A stretch of DNA of 33,711 nucleotides from a virus. Position numbers and translations under genes: made by a program. This document shows positions 15,601 to 24,567 of this stretch, in pieces. The notes under the pieces were generated by a model. That model saw only the letters and a program-made list of their open reading frames with translations. It ran no database searches and was not told the origin of the DNA. How positions within the stretch are numbered: the stretch's first letter is position 1; every line of letters starts with the position of its first letter. The stretch spans positions 1 to 33,711 of the IMG/VR virus record IMGVR_UViG_3300021959_000193; one strand, given 5' to 3'.

Positions 15601-18600
15601 GGGTTAGAATCATCATTTCCACTTGTACTAATTTGTCCGGTAGAAAGATCTACTTTAACTTTTGGAAAGCCAGCACTCGGACTACTTGGAACATTATTAC
15701 TATTTGTATCTGCCGGCCCTGGAGCGTACAAATACACCAAACTTGCAGAAGAGCCTACAGTTCCATTTTTTACTAAAGAAAATGTTTGAACTACAGAGAG
15801 AGTGGCCGCTTCCTCTCCATATTGAGGAATTGAAATATTATAAGTTATTGCTTCTGTTGTCTCAAATCCATTAGCTCCCAAAGCGCCTTTAAAAGTATGA
15901 TCAGCAATTGTTGCTACTATAGTTTCATCACTTAATGTTGTAGCAGTTATACCTCCTACAGTTATTCCTTGTGTTCCATTATAATCCTCTGTTGTGGAGG
16001 TTGAAGTAATTGTCCATTGTCCTTCGACAGGACCAGAAGCTACATAATTTAATGGTATTCCTGCTTGAAAAACTTTTAAAGTTCCACCAGATCGAAGGGT
16101 AGTTCCATTACTTTCTTCAATTACATTTCCGTCTGCATCACAAGCAATTACATGGCTATCATTTGTAAAACTTACACTAATACCTCCGGCGCCTCGACGA
16201 AATGCAATAATATTATCTACATCTTTTGCATCAATATCATTCTCAGGGGGTTCATTTGTATTGTCTCCAGAAGTAGGAACATTTGCAGTCCAATTTTCAG
16301 GTTTTTCTGCAACTTCTACTACTACTGTCTTGCTTCCACCATTTACACCGCCCCATGTAAAATTAGGACTAGTTCCTAACTCGGTGGGAACATCGAAATT
16401 TATAGTTGCAATATTACTTGCACCGGGGTCAAACCATTCAGCTCCAGGATAAGTAGTAGCATCTTTTATTAATGCAGTTCCTGCAACTTTAAATCTAAAG
16501 ATTGGATCGGTAAAACCATTCGAAGCAGTTGCAGTAAGAGTAATATCTCCGTCACTACTTCCAGTATAGCTTGGATTCTTACCTCTTTCATTGTAGACAA
16601 TATCATACGCTTCTAATTCAAGAAATACACTCTTAGTTCCTTCCCCTACGGCAACATCTCCGACTCGTGGAATAGTTATAGAGTCTGTTACAGACTTATT
16701 AGAATCACCTGGATCATCTTTCTCATGAACAGTAACATAAATATCTATTTGATTACCGCCAGAGTAGGGAATAGTTTCAAGCCCATCCCAAATTTCTTTT
16801 TCGTATTTATATAATCCTGAATTAGGATCTTGAAAAGCCGTATCCTCAGCAGCAAAAACATCATTACCATCTCCATCTATAGGAGCTGTAGAAGGATCTC
16901 CATAAGTTAGTTTAAATTGAGGGCTATCAAACCCCAAAGCAACTGCAGAAATATTAAGAGCTTCCGGTGCAAGAACAAGTTCTTCATCTACATTATATTG
17001 TAAAAAGGCAACATTTGTATCAATAATAACATCTCGATTCCCCCTAAGAGTCGGATCAAGAGTTAAAAAGTTTTGAAAATTAAAGGCGCCTCTTCCATTA
17101 TTTCCTACAGTAATTTGCCCTATAATTACATCATTGCGAAACTCTGGAGCGTATTTTTGAACATAAGCTGTTGTTCCCGAAGAAATTGCTGTTTCTGCTT
17201 TCCTATCGAGGTACATTACAGTGTCACTCTCAATATAAGCAACTCTAGCCGCAAAAGAACTAGAAAATCTTAATTTATTAAGATTATTTAAGTAAGAAAA
17301 ATAAGTCCCAGTACCAGTTACTTTATTACTTCCGGCTTCAATTTCTACGGTGCCAGAACTAGAACTAGAACTAGGTCTGGGTAATTCTTTCCAGTATTTT
17401 TGAAGATCCGTAGTATTGTCTTCATTCATTGCTTCATGAAGGTCGTACCAATAAAAAATATTTAAATCTTCGTCAAATCTTGCATTTATAAGTTTAAGAG
17501 CAAAAGTATCTAATCCATAATCATATTTGTCTAAAACTACATAAGCTATTCTAGTTCCATTTCCTGTCGTTGTTCCAGTCCAATTCTCGCTTCTAATTAT
17601 ATTTACATCAAAAGTATAATTAGAAGAAAAAGTAACACTATTAGCTCTTCTAAATCTACTTGGAGCTACAACAGTACTTACAGGTAGTCTGAATTTAAAA
17701 ATACCTCCTCTATGATCTAGCCAAGTTGTTAAGTCTTCTGCATCTCCGCCATCTGATTCACTCGGAAGATACTTATACTCACCTTGAGTATTGAGAACAA
17801 TATCTCCCGTTCTATAGCCTTCATCATTACTAATAGAGTCATAAGCACCTAATGCGGAATCAAAGTCTCCTCTAAATAGTCCGGAATTAGAGTTCGTTTC
17901 ATTTGTTATAAAAGGAAACTGAGAGGCAAGACCTTCAAGCTGTATGCCTTTATTTCTACTTACATTATCATCAAACGGGTCATCTACTATATATTTTGTT
18001 GAAGTCCACGCAGATTTTTTCTGAGAAACAGATATTGCTCTGACTCTAAAAGTAAAAGTACCGTTTGGTACATCCCGAATAGAAAGAGTTCTATTAGTAC
18101 TGTTTACCGTAAATATATTTTGTCTGTCGGGTAGAGTATGTAATACTTCAAAACTATCTAAAAATCTATTTGTAGGAATACCATTAGAATCAAATTCTGG
18201 ATAATCCCATGCAACTATAAGTTCCTCATTAGGCCTAGAAGCATTAGAGTTTTGTAGTATAAATACATCTGTAGGCGCTTGAATAATTTCGCTTTCAACT
18301 GGGTATACGTCTTCTGGAATATCTAAAATTGAATCAGGGTCATCTACAAAAGAATATTTACTATTATAGTGTTCTACTGCGGAAATACTATAAACATTGT
18401 TTTCTTCTTGGGCTATTCCTAAAATTTTATATAAGTCTGGAGAACCTGTAGTTTGATTACCATCATATATTTCTTCTAGCATCCATACGGAGCTAGAAGT
18501 AGGAGTTACTTCAAAAGTGTCTGATACAGTAATTCTTGCATTTCCAGAAGCAGATCCATTATCATACGAAGATACACTTTTACTTTCAACAAAAGAGTCT

Positions 18601-21539
18601 TTTTTCCAAGAAAGTTCTATCGGACGGTAAGTGCCACTATCATTATAGAAAGCATTACTTGCTCTTGCTTCTGTATTTATTTCTACAGAAGTATATGAGC
18701 TATTTTCATAAACATACAAATTTGTAGTTATTCTTTTACCTCTAGAGTATTCCGTTCCTCCAAGGGTTATTTCTCCATTTGAATCTAAATCAAGAGTGTC
18801 CTCTCCTATATAAAAAGCGGCAGGTTCTGTTATAAGAACATTAAGATTATAGCTATAGTCGGAATCAGAAGTATTTAAATTTAGTGGACGATCTACGGTT
18901 ATTACAGTTCCACTACTATCTACTTCTGCAATTCTACCACTAAGAGTGGCTCCGTATCTTGCAGAATCTTGTACTTCTATTATATCTCCAGGTTTAAGAA
19001 ATAAGCCCTCAAAAGATGTTTTAAAAGAAACAATCTCAGTTTGTTCTTGAGCAGTAAATAATTTCCATTTTCCATATCTGCGAGCCTGACCCTCAGAAGT
19101 GCACCCAAAAGCAACTGCTTCTTCTTTTATAATACGACCAGATTCTATAATATTTTGTCTATCTTCTACAATAAGAGCGGTAGGCTCATATCCTATTTCT
19201 GGATTATTCCAAGTTACTATAACTTGATTAGTTCTGGTTTTTTGTCCAGTGCTTTCATACGCAAAAGTACCCTCAATAACATTTGCCCGAGAAAAACTAT
19301 AAACTGGGTCTCCAGGAGCATCAAGTATTGTGCTCATCTTACCATCCATCCAGTACACTAAAGATGTAAAGATTGTGGCCATGTCTTTTACAACTTTATA
19401 AACATCAGTAGCTTTAGATAGGTATAAGTTTGCAGTAAATCGAGGTTCAAACCCTCCTTTACCATCTGGTACTAATTCATCACAATATTTAGACACTCTA
19501 TATAAAGAATATATATCTATATCTGATAAACTTACCCAGTCTCCTGCCCCAAATCTATTATTTGTAATAATATCTAAAAATATCCAGACAGGATTATCTG
19601 TATAGTATAGTTCTGTACTAAATGAGCCACTCCAAAAGTCTGGATAGATAGGCACAGTATAAGGTGAACTAACCCCGTTTAATGTTTTAGATTGAGTAGC
19701 AGTACTATATTCTCTGGGTAAGTATCCAGAAGGAACTTTTACTTTCATTCCACGAATTTCATAGCTTCTTTTTGGAACGCTAGTGTATTCCCTTGAATCT
19801 AAGAATAGGCCCGCGTGGGCAGTATAAGGATAGGAAAATTTATCAGTATTTATTGCAACTATATTAGAGATATTACTAGTAGAATCTCCTTGATCAGTAT
19901 CCCAAGCTTCAGCAGCATCTCCACCTCCTTGGGCAATCCCCACACCTTTATGCCGACTTAAACGAAAAATTCTTATTTTAAAATCTACAAAGGGTTTAAT
20001 TATCGACAAGTCAATATAATGCTCAAAGGAAATTGCACCATTATCATTTCCTGCGTGTTGTATAATACCTACTGAAGTTCCGTCAGCGGAAGTAAAAGCA
20101 TGTTTATAGGCTTCGAATCCTGTAGCCCCTGGAGCTTTTCTTGCTATTTGAATTAAATAATGGGCATAATTAGTAGTGTCATCACCATTATCTTTTCTTA
20201 TGGACTGCAATCGTGGATAGGCTATTGAGATTCTAACTTCATCTAAAGTTGGAACCACGGAATTAAGATCCCCAAAAATACTGGCAGAAAATTCAATAGG
20301 AGATATGGCACCTTCAGTATTAATATTTTGACTTTCTGGATAACCGTCTATTCCGAAATCTTTGAAGGCTATGTCATTTCTATCTAATATATCATCAGGA
20401 TTTTCGGTATTCCATACACTATAATTAATCTGTTTAAGCTGTGTAGTCGGAAGAGTATTAAGCTGTCCTGTGTAAGAGGTACCTCCTCCAACACCATTTA
20501 ACTCAACAATAGGATCTTGAAAAGTACTTCCACCTCTAAACTGAGCCACAAAATTATTGGAAGAAGATGGATTTTCAGCCTCAAAATCATCAGGACTAGG
20601 TGCAGTAGCTCCTGTTATTGTAAAACTAAACTCTGCAGGATCTGATGTACTCGGAGAGTAGAATCCAAGCATCCAAGGGGCCTGTTCAAGAGTAATAATA
20701 TTATTAATACTGTCTATCTGTGATATTTTTACGTTTTCTAATACTTGTACTTTGTAATTAATATTATTATTTACTAGCCATATATCTCTATCATTATAGT
20801 GTTTTATATAAGGTATAAATATTAATGAGGTTCCGGATACTTTTCCCTCCCCTACAGACATAACTTCATTTGTATTCGGATTGGCTAATACTATAAATCT
20901 ATTAGTTATATCTGTCGGGGTTTCTACTTCAAATATGTAGTTTCCTGCATCGGGAGTACCACTACTAAAAGTTACTCCAGTTACAGAACCATTGCTCACA
21001 GTCGTAGTAGCAGTTATTGAAGTAATAACTTCATAAGTAAGTGGACTAGCAGAAGTTCGTCTTTTAATAACAACTCCCGGGGCGCTTGTGTACCCCGAGC
21101 CGGAAGAAGCCACACTAGTAGTAAAAGTGCCGGAACCATTATAATAGATTCCTGTTAATGTCGCACTTTCTTTCGCCGTAACATGATAGTCACTAAAATT
21201 AGTACTACCAGTAATTGTAATAGTACCATTACTATTATATTGTGCACTGCTTTTTGTTATTCCTTCATCTCTTAATACTAAAAAATTATCATTTTTTGGA
21301 GTACCAGAAAAATTTGATGGAATATTTGGAAAAGTGACTGCTCCAGTTAAGTCGTTACTACTAGTAAATTTAATTTTACCTTCAGTAGGAGTCCATGGAG
21401 CATCTGGATCGAGATCTTTAACTCTATTTCCATTTAAGAATATGGAGGATTCTCCATATAAAAGCCCGTCTATAGGGCCTTCACAAATTGCATCATGAAT
21501 AAATATATGCTGCTGATTACTTTTTACAGGCGTGACCAT
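12606..21539 (-). CDS. Giant tail tip / host-specificity protein, lambda J-like (2977 aa)
   Basis: The N-terminus matches lambda J: HIFIHDAICEGPIDGLLYGE followed by SIFLNGNRVKD. The J core that closes the tail tube is at about 700-890, with VYKVVKDMATIFTSLVYWMD, TRTNQVIVTWNNPE, EGQARRYGKWKL and FLKPGDIIEVQDSARYG. A fibronectin III domain follows at about 1086-1185 (IVAWDYPEFDS ... GTFTFRVRAIS). The remainder is a chain of beta/Ig-like modules, a Gly-Glu-Asp linker near 2243, four about 55-residue repeats (about 2390-2650), a short collagen-like stretch, and a C-terminus ending ANAIYIYDGNALRVKLGKL. Lambda J is about 1130 residues, so this is more than twice as long. It follows gpI by 17 nt with AGGAA before the ATG. 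It probably forms the central tip fibre and contacts the host first. Confidence 0.88.
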   Translation of the reverse strand: MVTPVKSNQQHIFIHDAICEGPIDGLLYGESSIFLNGNRVKDLDPDAPWTPTEGKIKFTSSNDLTGAVTFPNIPSNFSGTPKNDNFLVLRDEGITKSSAQYNSNGTITITGSTNFSDYHVTAKESATLTGIYYNGSGTFTTSVASSGSGYTSAPGVVIKRRTSASPLTYEVITSITATTTVSNGSVTGVTFSSGTPDAGNYIFEVETPTDITNRFIVLANPNTNEVMSVGEGKVSGTSLIFIPYIKHYNDRDIWLVNNNINYKVQVLENVKISQIDSINNIITLEQAPWMLGFYSPSTSDPAEFSFTITGATAPSPDDFEAENPSSSNNFVAQFRGGSTFQDPIVELNGVGGGTSYTGQLNTLPTTQLKQINYSVWNTENPDDILDRNDIAFKDFGIDGYPESQNINTEGAISPIEFSASIFGDLNSVVPTLDEVRISIAYPRLQSIRKDNGDDTTNYAHYLIQIARKAPGATGFEAYKHAFTSADGTSVGIIQHAGNDNGAISFEHYIDLSIIKPFVDFKIRIFRLSRHKGVGIAQGGGDAAEAWDTDQGDSTSNISNIVAINTDKFSYPYTAHAGLFLDSREYTSVPKRSYEIRGMKVKVPSGYLPREYSTATQSKTLNGVSSPYTVPIYPDFWSGSFSTELYYTDNPVWIFLDIITNNRFGAGDWVSLSDIDIYSLYRVSKYCDELVPDGKGGFEPRFTANLYLSKATDVYKVVKDMATIFTSLVYWMDGKMSTILDAPGDPVYSFSRANVIEGTFAYESTGQKTRTNQVIVTWNNPEIGYEPTALIVEDRQNIIESGRIIKEEAVAFGCTSEGQARRYGKWKLFTAQEQTEIVSFKTSFEGLFLKPGDIIEVQDSARYGATLSGRIAEVDSSGTVITVDRPLNLNTSDSDYSYNLNVLITEPAAFYIGEDTLDLDSNGEITLGGTEYSRGKRITTNLYVYENSSYTSVEINTEARASNAFYNDSGTYRPIELSWKKDSFVESKSVSSYDNGSASGNARITVSDTFEVTPTSSSVWMLEEIYDGNQTTGSPDLYKILGIAQEENNVYSISAVEHYNSKYSFVDDPDSILDIPEDVYPVESEIIQAPTDVFILQNSNASRPNEELIVAWDYPEFDSNGIPTNRFLDSFEVLHTLPDRQNIFTVNSTNRTLSIRDVPNGTFTFRVRAISVSQKKSAWTSTKYIVDDPFDDNVSRNKGIQLEGLASQFPFITNETNSNSGLFRGDFDSALGAYDSISNDEGYRTGDIVLNTQGEYKYLPSESDGGDAEDLTTWLDHRGGIFKFRLPVSTVVAPSRFRRANSVTFSSNYTFDVNIIRSENWTGTTTGNGTRIAYVVLDKYDYGLDTFALKLINARFDEDLNIFYWYDLHEAMNEDNTTDLQKYWKELPRPSSSSSSGTVEIEAGSNKVTGTGTYFSYLNNLNKLRFSSSFAARVAYIESDTVMYLDRKAETAISSGTTAYVQKYAPEFRNDVIIGQITVGNNGRGAFNFQNFLTLDPTLRGNRDVIIDTNVAFLQYNVDEELVLAPEALNISAVALGFDSPQFKLTYGDPSTAPIDGDGNDVFAAEDTAFQDPNSGLYKYEKEIWDGLETIPYSGGNQIDIYVTVHEKDDPGDSNKSVTDSITIPRVGDVAVGEGTKSVFLELEAYDIVYNERGKNPSYTGSSDGDITLTATASNGFTDPIFRFKVAGTALIKDATTYPGAEWFDPGASNIATINFDVPTELGTSPNFTWGGVNGGSKTVVVEVAEKPENWTANVPTSGDNTNEPPENDIDAKDVDNIIAFRRGAGGISVSFTNDSHVIACDADGNVIEESNGTTLRSGGTLKVFQAGIPLNYVASGPVEGQWTITSTSTTEDYNGTQGITVGGITATTLSDETIVATIADHTFKGALGANGFETTEAITYNISIPQYGEEAATLSVVQTFSLVKNGTVGSSASLVYLYAPGPADTNSNNVPSSPSAGFPKVKVDLSTGQISTSGNDDSNPPAPVFDGEEYYDGGTSGTVWYSSLTSAASAATGNQIVYVVAATGNGTGDFDFISYNEWTNAVPFTGANGFNSAVVEIFKQTSSSTMTTDVPSGTLTYTFADGSLSTSNRNSWLTSQPSPSRSQRYIWKRTAAAISTDNEDDILDSEWSDAALVAQFVEDGITLELTNDAETVGAATSSTELNELNITTTAKVFQGGSDISSHWSFSATADTGITVTTSGNTFTVTDLSSAFQSGNVSITATANSNGNYAGAASRSVNFTVTKVANGEDGEDGVSYRITPSQAAVVYDPNSDPVSWSPTSVTFSASKITPSGSTSFTSGYWKLNNSNQGQASSVSSGTISDTSGNITAKLYLDSSYTELVDTESVPIIPQGLDADALTVTEDTSVAGEITLNFSDGTSITINDGDDGDTKGVVPIYASNSSGDNQSYTQGSLAYVNYYEYTNSKPTLPVSNLTWVKYIGEDGDNQGVIPIYADNASGTNATFTYSNQEYVNFYEWTGSAPTVVPAGLTYVKFVGDDGDDGTSVTVTSTSTSNGVTTVNFSDGTSITITDGDDGTSEGVLVVYADDSSGTNKSTTRGANQNYVLYYEWTGTKPSVSSVTGTWVLFVGDDGETQGVIPVYSSVASPTSTGQLSLTYSNQEYITFFEYTGTKPTSVTSAMVSQTYVPFVGDDGADGTAGDPGPRSVFAYIYYQSSSTSAPTIPALSTFTPNFTNGSVSSSNSNWSTNTPTFVAGNTNKYWYFTFTATESGTYNNGYPSVTKNSSPSAGSGAIQGIGFTGLVTFSSTNNIDGFNPIEWINDNGATTGTSNTTTIDGGLIRTNTIIANKLAFTPVTSVAGVTGSSISAAQLSSAGGLVLTQDLGSLASQDTVDLVNDISGNLPTTSGGTGNSYSNLTALANGIAATTAFGDLATLDSISATSSYITGLGDLATQNEANLDFIGLSSTVVQAGKITLGTSGVLFDNADSSHTVVQNAIILDTSGSANAIYIYDGNALRVKLGKL
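13585..14375 (-). repeat. Four-unit protein repeat in the distal J region
   Basis: Four tandem units of about 55 residues start with GVVPIYA, GVIPIYA, GVLVVYA and GVIPVYS. Each continues with a 'YxxYYEWTGTKP' core and closes with a 'WVxFVGDDGD' strand. They begin near 14374, 14205, 13945 and 13762. Between units 2 and 3 lies an 'NFSDGTSITI' insert that also occurs just before unit 1. The DNA shows recurring 'ccatcgtctcc' blocks encoding GDDGD. The units look like small beta modules stacked along a fibre. Confidence 0.78.
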
Positions 21540-21556
21540 TTATATATTCCTATTTA

Positions 21557-22294
21557 TTACCTAAGCACATACTGCGAATAATATGTTAAACTTCCTGGCG
21601 TATAAGGATAGCCCCCGTTATAGTAGTAATTACTAAAAACGTTTTCTTTATTTCGTAATTCAAATCCTATAGGCCTTCCAGGGACTCTAAGCTGTCCATA
21701 AACTACTGGTACAGGGTCGCCTTCTAAGACTGTTTGCTCAGACCCTTGAAATAAATAAGAATTTTCCGCAGCATTTTCAGGTATATCCAATGAAGGATCT
21801 GGAGCCATAATTTGTTGAAGTCCTGTTAGGGCTAAATTTACTGCTACTCCTAATGCTAAAAGTCCAAGAGTACTTCCAGCAGCATATGCTAATCCTGCGG
21901 ATAAGCCACTCATTATACCGCCGCCAAAAGCGCCCCCAGCTAAAGCTGTATTAGCCCCTAAAGCAATAGCGCCCCCAACAGCTACTAAAGCTACAATAGC
22001 TATTGCTGCCAATATTTTTCCTAAACCACTTTTTGAGCCTGCGGGCTGAGGAGATATAAAAATATCTCCTTCTCCTATTTTTAATAGCATTTCTTCTTCA
22101 TCATCTAGTCCTTTATCTCCTACTTGACAGAGAAATCCTATATTTTTTTCGTGACACTCAATAAGATATTGTCGAAGCTCGGGAAAATTACAATTTAAGC
22201 ATCTCCATACATCTGCTACAGATTCTGCATAAATTGTAAACTCAGAACCGAATTTTTTTGCTATTGCTCCTTCTAAATATACTTTACGCTCCAT
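21557..22294 (-). CDS. Tail tip assembly protein, lambda I-like
   Basis: 245 aa, close to the length of lambda gpI. The N-terminal part (MERKVYLEGAIAKKFGSEFT ... FPELRQYLIE) is a ubiquitin-like beta-grasp segment. It is followed by a hydrophobic Gly/Ala region (about 90-165) that could pass a membrane or pack in the tip. The C-terminal motif NSYLFQGSEQTVLEGDPVPV, followed by VYGQLRVPGRPIG, is characteristic of the family. It overlaps K by 11 nt and precedes J, exactly the lambda K-I-J order. In lambda it is needed to start tail tip assembly but may not stay in the virion. Confidence 0.82.
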   Translation of the reverse strand: MERKVYLEGAIAKKFGSEFTIYAESVADVWRCLNCNFPELRQYLIECHEKNIGFLCQVGDKGLDDEEEMLLKIGEGDIFISPQPAGSKSGLGKILAAIAIVALVAVGGAIALGANTALAGGAFGGGIMSGLSAGLAYAAGSTLGLLALGVAVNLALTGLQQIMAPDPSLDIPENAAENSYLFQGSEQTVLEGDPVPVVYGQLRVPGRPIGFELRNKENVFSNYYYNGGYPYTPGSLTYYSQYVLR

Positions 22295-22976
22295 ATCTAT
22301 AAACTCCGTCTAAACTTTTTACCCAGAACTCATTTAAAGGTTCTCTACAAGATAATCTATTTTCTGCATGATGAAAAAAATTATTATCTCCAATATAAAC
22401 ACCACAGTGATCTGGAACATCATGCTTTACTTTAAATATAAGAACATCATTTTTTTGTATTTGTTCTAAAGAGACTTTTATTCCTCCCCATTGTTTTATA
22501 GTTTCTTCTGAAAAATAATCTAATTCTCTATCCCACCAATTATCTTCAAAAGGTATTCTCGGAGGTATATCAATATTTTGACTCTTTAAGTAATCCCTCA
22601 TTGCTTCAAAACAGTCTTGTACTCCAAACTTATACTCTCTGCCAATTAACGGATGCGTTTTTTCTTCAGGTTCTACAATATTTAGTTCCATATCAGGGTA
22701 ACTAAAAATCCAGTATGGAATTCCCAGAGCATTACAATTATTTATATCAGAAACACTAGGCTCATTTGAAGTATCTGGGTGACTATGTACAATTGCAAAT
22801 ATATCGCATTTTTTTACAATATTAAAATAATCTTTGGAGGAGAGAATAAAATCGTCCTCGTCTTCTGCAACATTTGTACAAGGAAACCATTCTTTTTTTC
22901 CTTTTACAATTCCAATAACTCCACACGCTTCTCGTGGATATTCTTTTTCGAAATGTTTTTGTATTTCTTCAAGCAT
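22284..22976 (-). CDS. Tail tip protein, lambda K-like: JAMM peptidase domain plus NlpC/P60 domain
   Basis: 230 aa with two enzyme-like domains. Residues about 1-100 are a JAB/MPN fold with a complete JAMM metal site: Glu16 (YPREACGVI), then HSHPDTSNEPSVSD with His64, His66, Ser74 and Asp77. Residues about 115-230 are an NlpC/P60 papain-like domain with Cys122 (VQDCFEAMRDYL), His190 (DHCGVYIGDN) and His202/203. In lambda-like phages this protein may trim tip proteins and cut peptidoglycan during entry. The start overlaps the L stop as TAATG. All catalytic residues are retained, so activity is plausible for both domains. Confidence 0.9.
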   Translation of the reverse strand: MLEEIQKHFEKEYPREACGVIGIVKGKKEWFPCTNVAEDEDDFILSSKDYFNIVKKCDIFAIVHSHPDTSNEPSVSDINNCNALGIPYWIFSYPDMELNIVEPEEKTHPLIGREYKFGVQDCFEAMRDYLKSQNIDIPPRIPFEDNWWDRELDYFSEETIKQWGGIKVSLEQIQKNDVLIFKVKHDVPDHCGVYIGDNNFFHHAENRLSCREPLNEFWVKSLDGVYRYGA

Positions 22977-24109
22977 TACTTAAACTTACGGCTTCCTGGA
23001 AAGCCTCCAAAAGGAAGAGGTATCTCAGTATTTTGATGTGCTGAAAGAATAGTGTCGCCATTTGAATTTTGAGCGGTGCCTTTTGGATGAAATCTTAACT
23101 TACAAGCTTGAATTGTTTTACCGCAACTATCATTTGCCTCTGTAGTATTAGCATTATCAATATCAAACCAAGGTCCATGTCCCCAAGTGCCTGGATGGGC
23201 AAGATTATCTGCTGAAACAGACTCTTCGACACCGGCATTAGACGGGTCCCCAATTACATAGTATCTTCGACCATTATCTACTACAACATCATTACTAGAA
23301 TACGATGTGCCTTGGCTAAAATTACCTCTAGTAGTATAAATATCCGACTTCCAAGGACACCCAGACTTTACAGACCCCGCTACTGCTCCTTTATATTCCC
23401 AAGGGCAGTATTTACCAATAACATATCTGTTTGGTATTTTTAATCCTTGAACATCTAAAGGATTTGCTAATTCAAACTGAACGATTATGCTGGTTTCTGT
23501 AGCTATTCTATCAAGTATAAATCGCTGAGGAGAAAATTCTATCGAGGAGGGAATAGTATCATTTATGTCATAAATTCCGGCTCCGTCTCCAGTTTTTGTC
23601 GGGTGATCATAGGGGTACCATCTATCTACTGCAGGAGACCCTGCATCACTTGATTTTACAAATGTATTTTTTAATAAAGTTTTTCTATACTGTACTATAG
23701 AGCCAATAACATCTTCATTTTTTACTATATTCAACCCTTTTAATATTGCATCAATATTTGTTTCATTCTCGAAACCGTCACTATTCTCTGGGGTCGTTGC
23801 AGAATAGTCTGAAAGACTTCGAGCCATCGAAGCAATATTTGCAATACTAAGAGTAGGTCTAGAAATTGCTCCAGCACTATCTATTGATATTCCTTCAATA
23901 GCAATAGGACATGCTAAATATTCTGCCCAAATCCTTGTCCCATTACTTTGCTCATAAGGCATCCATATATTTAAACTATCCGGGTCTAGCCCGTCTATTA
24001 AATGTATATCTACGGATTGATTATTCCCATAACTTATTGTAATATCAAATAATTCTATAAAAGCATCGTCTAATGCTGTTTTTTGTACTGTATCTATTAA
24101 ATCGGTCAT
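22976..24109 (-). CDS. Tail tip protein, lambda L-like, with four cysteines and an inserted domain
   Basis: 377 aa, against about 230 for lambda L. The N-terminal beta domain (FDITISYGNNQSVDIHLIDG ... GISIDSAGAISRPTLSIANI) matches the L family. The C-terminal half carries four cysteines, Cys235 (GKYCPWEY), Cys251 (SGCPWKS), Cys329 and Cys336 (SCGKTIQACKLRF). In lambda gpL the equivalent cysteines were reported to bind an iron-sulphur cluster. Between the second and third cysteines is an extra segment (about 261-325, 'YSSNDVVVDNGRRYYVI ... PGTWGHGPW') that resembles carbohydrate-binding modules of the CBM5/12 type. It overlaps M (ATGA) and K (TAATG). It ends with 'LPFGGFPGSRK', typical of the family. 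Confidence 0.85.
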   Translation of the reverse strand: MTDLIDTVQKTALDDAFIELFDITISYGNNQSVDIHLIDGLDPDSLNIWMPYEQSNGTRIWAEYLACPIAIEGISIDSAGAISRPTLSIANIASMARSLSDYSATTPENSDGFENETNIDAILKGLNIVKNEDVIGSIVQYRKTLLKNTFVKSSDAGSPAVDRWYPYDHPTKTGDGAGIYDINDTIPSSIEFSPQRFILDRIATETSIIVQFELANPLDVQGLKIPNRYVIGKYCPWEYKGAVAGSVKSGCPWKSDIYTTRGNFSQGTSYSSNDVVVDNGRRYYVIGDPSNAGVEESVSADNLAHPGTWGHGPWFDIDNANTTEANDSCGKTIQACKLRFHPKGTAQNSNGDTILSAHQNTEIPLPFGGFPGSRKFK

Positions 24110-24567
24110 GCTGTAGGCTCGTATACTCGTCTAAAAGTTGTCTGAATAGAAACAGCAGAATCATTTACATAAACTAAATTATATCCGTCGCAAGTTACTT
24201 TTATAGTTTCTGTAGTTTCTGTTGGAGAAGAAGACTCTACATCTTTAGTATTAGTAACAGTCAAATTAAAATTAAGTCCTGCTTTTAAATCAAAAAAAGC
24301 TGCAATTAGATTACCCTCTTTATAATCTCTATTGTTAAAAGACACAGAAATTTGTTCCTGTTTTGTATTTATACCGTTTAAAGCTCTTTGCTCATATCCA
24401 TCACCAAATTTTGCAGTTAATAATGAGTTACTTATCTGTCTTGAAAAGCCTCTATCAACACTTACTGTAATATCTGCAGTGCCATCAGTAGCTCTCGGAG
24501 GAGTTGTAGCTCCTAATATAGAGTTTAAATCAGTATGAGTTATTTTGAATTGATACTGCTTAGACAT
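24106..24567 (-). CDS. Minor tail protein, lambda M-like
   Basis: 153 aa, beta-rich. Motifs such as DRGFSRQISNSLLTAKFGDG followed by YEQRALNGIN, and a closing 'TFRRVYEPTA', are those of the lambda M family. M caps the tape-measure/tip assembly where the tail tube begins. It is coupled to both neighbours: TAATG with the tape measure and ATGA with L. Order and length agree with lambda H-M-L. Confidence 0.85.
   Translation of the reverse strand: MSKQYQFKITHTDLNSILGATTPPRATDGTADITVSVDRGFSRQISNSLLTAKFGDGYEQRALNGINTKQEQISVSFNNRDYKEGNLIAAFFDLKAGLNFNLTVTNTKDVESSSPTETTETIKVTCDGYNLVYVNDSAVSIQTTFRRVYEPTA

Noticed and set aside
17355-17374. Hexanucleotide (AGAACT) microsatellite in J
   Set aside because: It only encodes a run of six serines in a linker; possible slippage site but too short to call a phase-variation tract.
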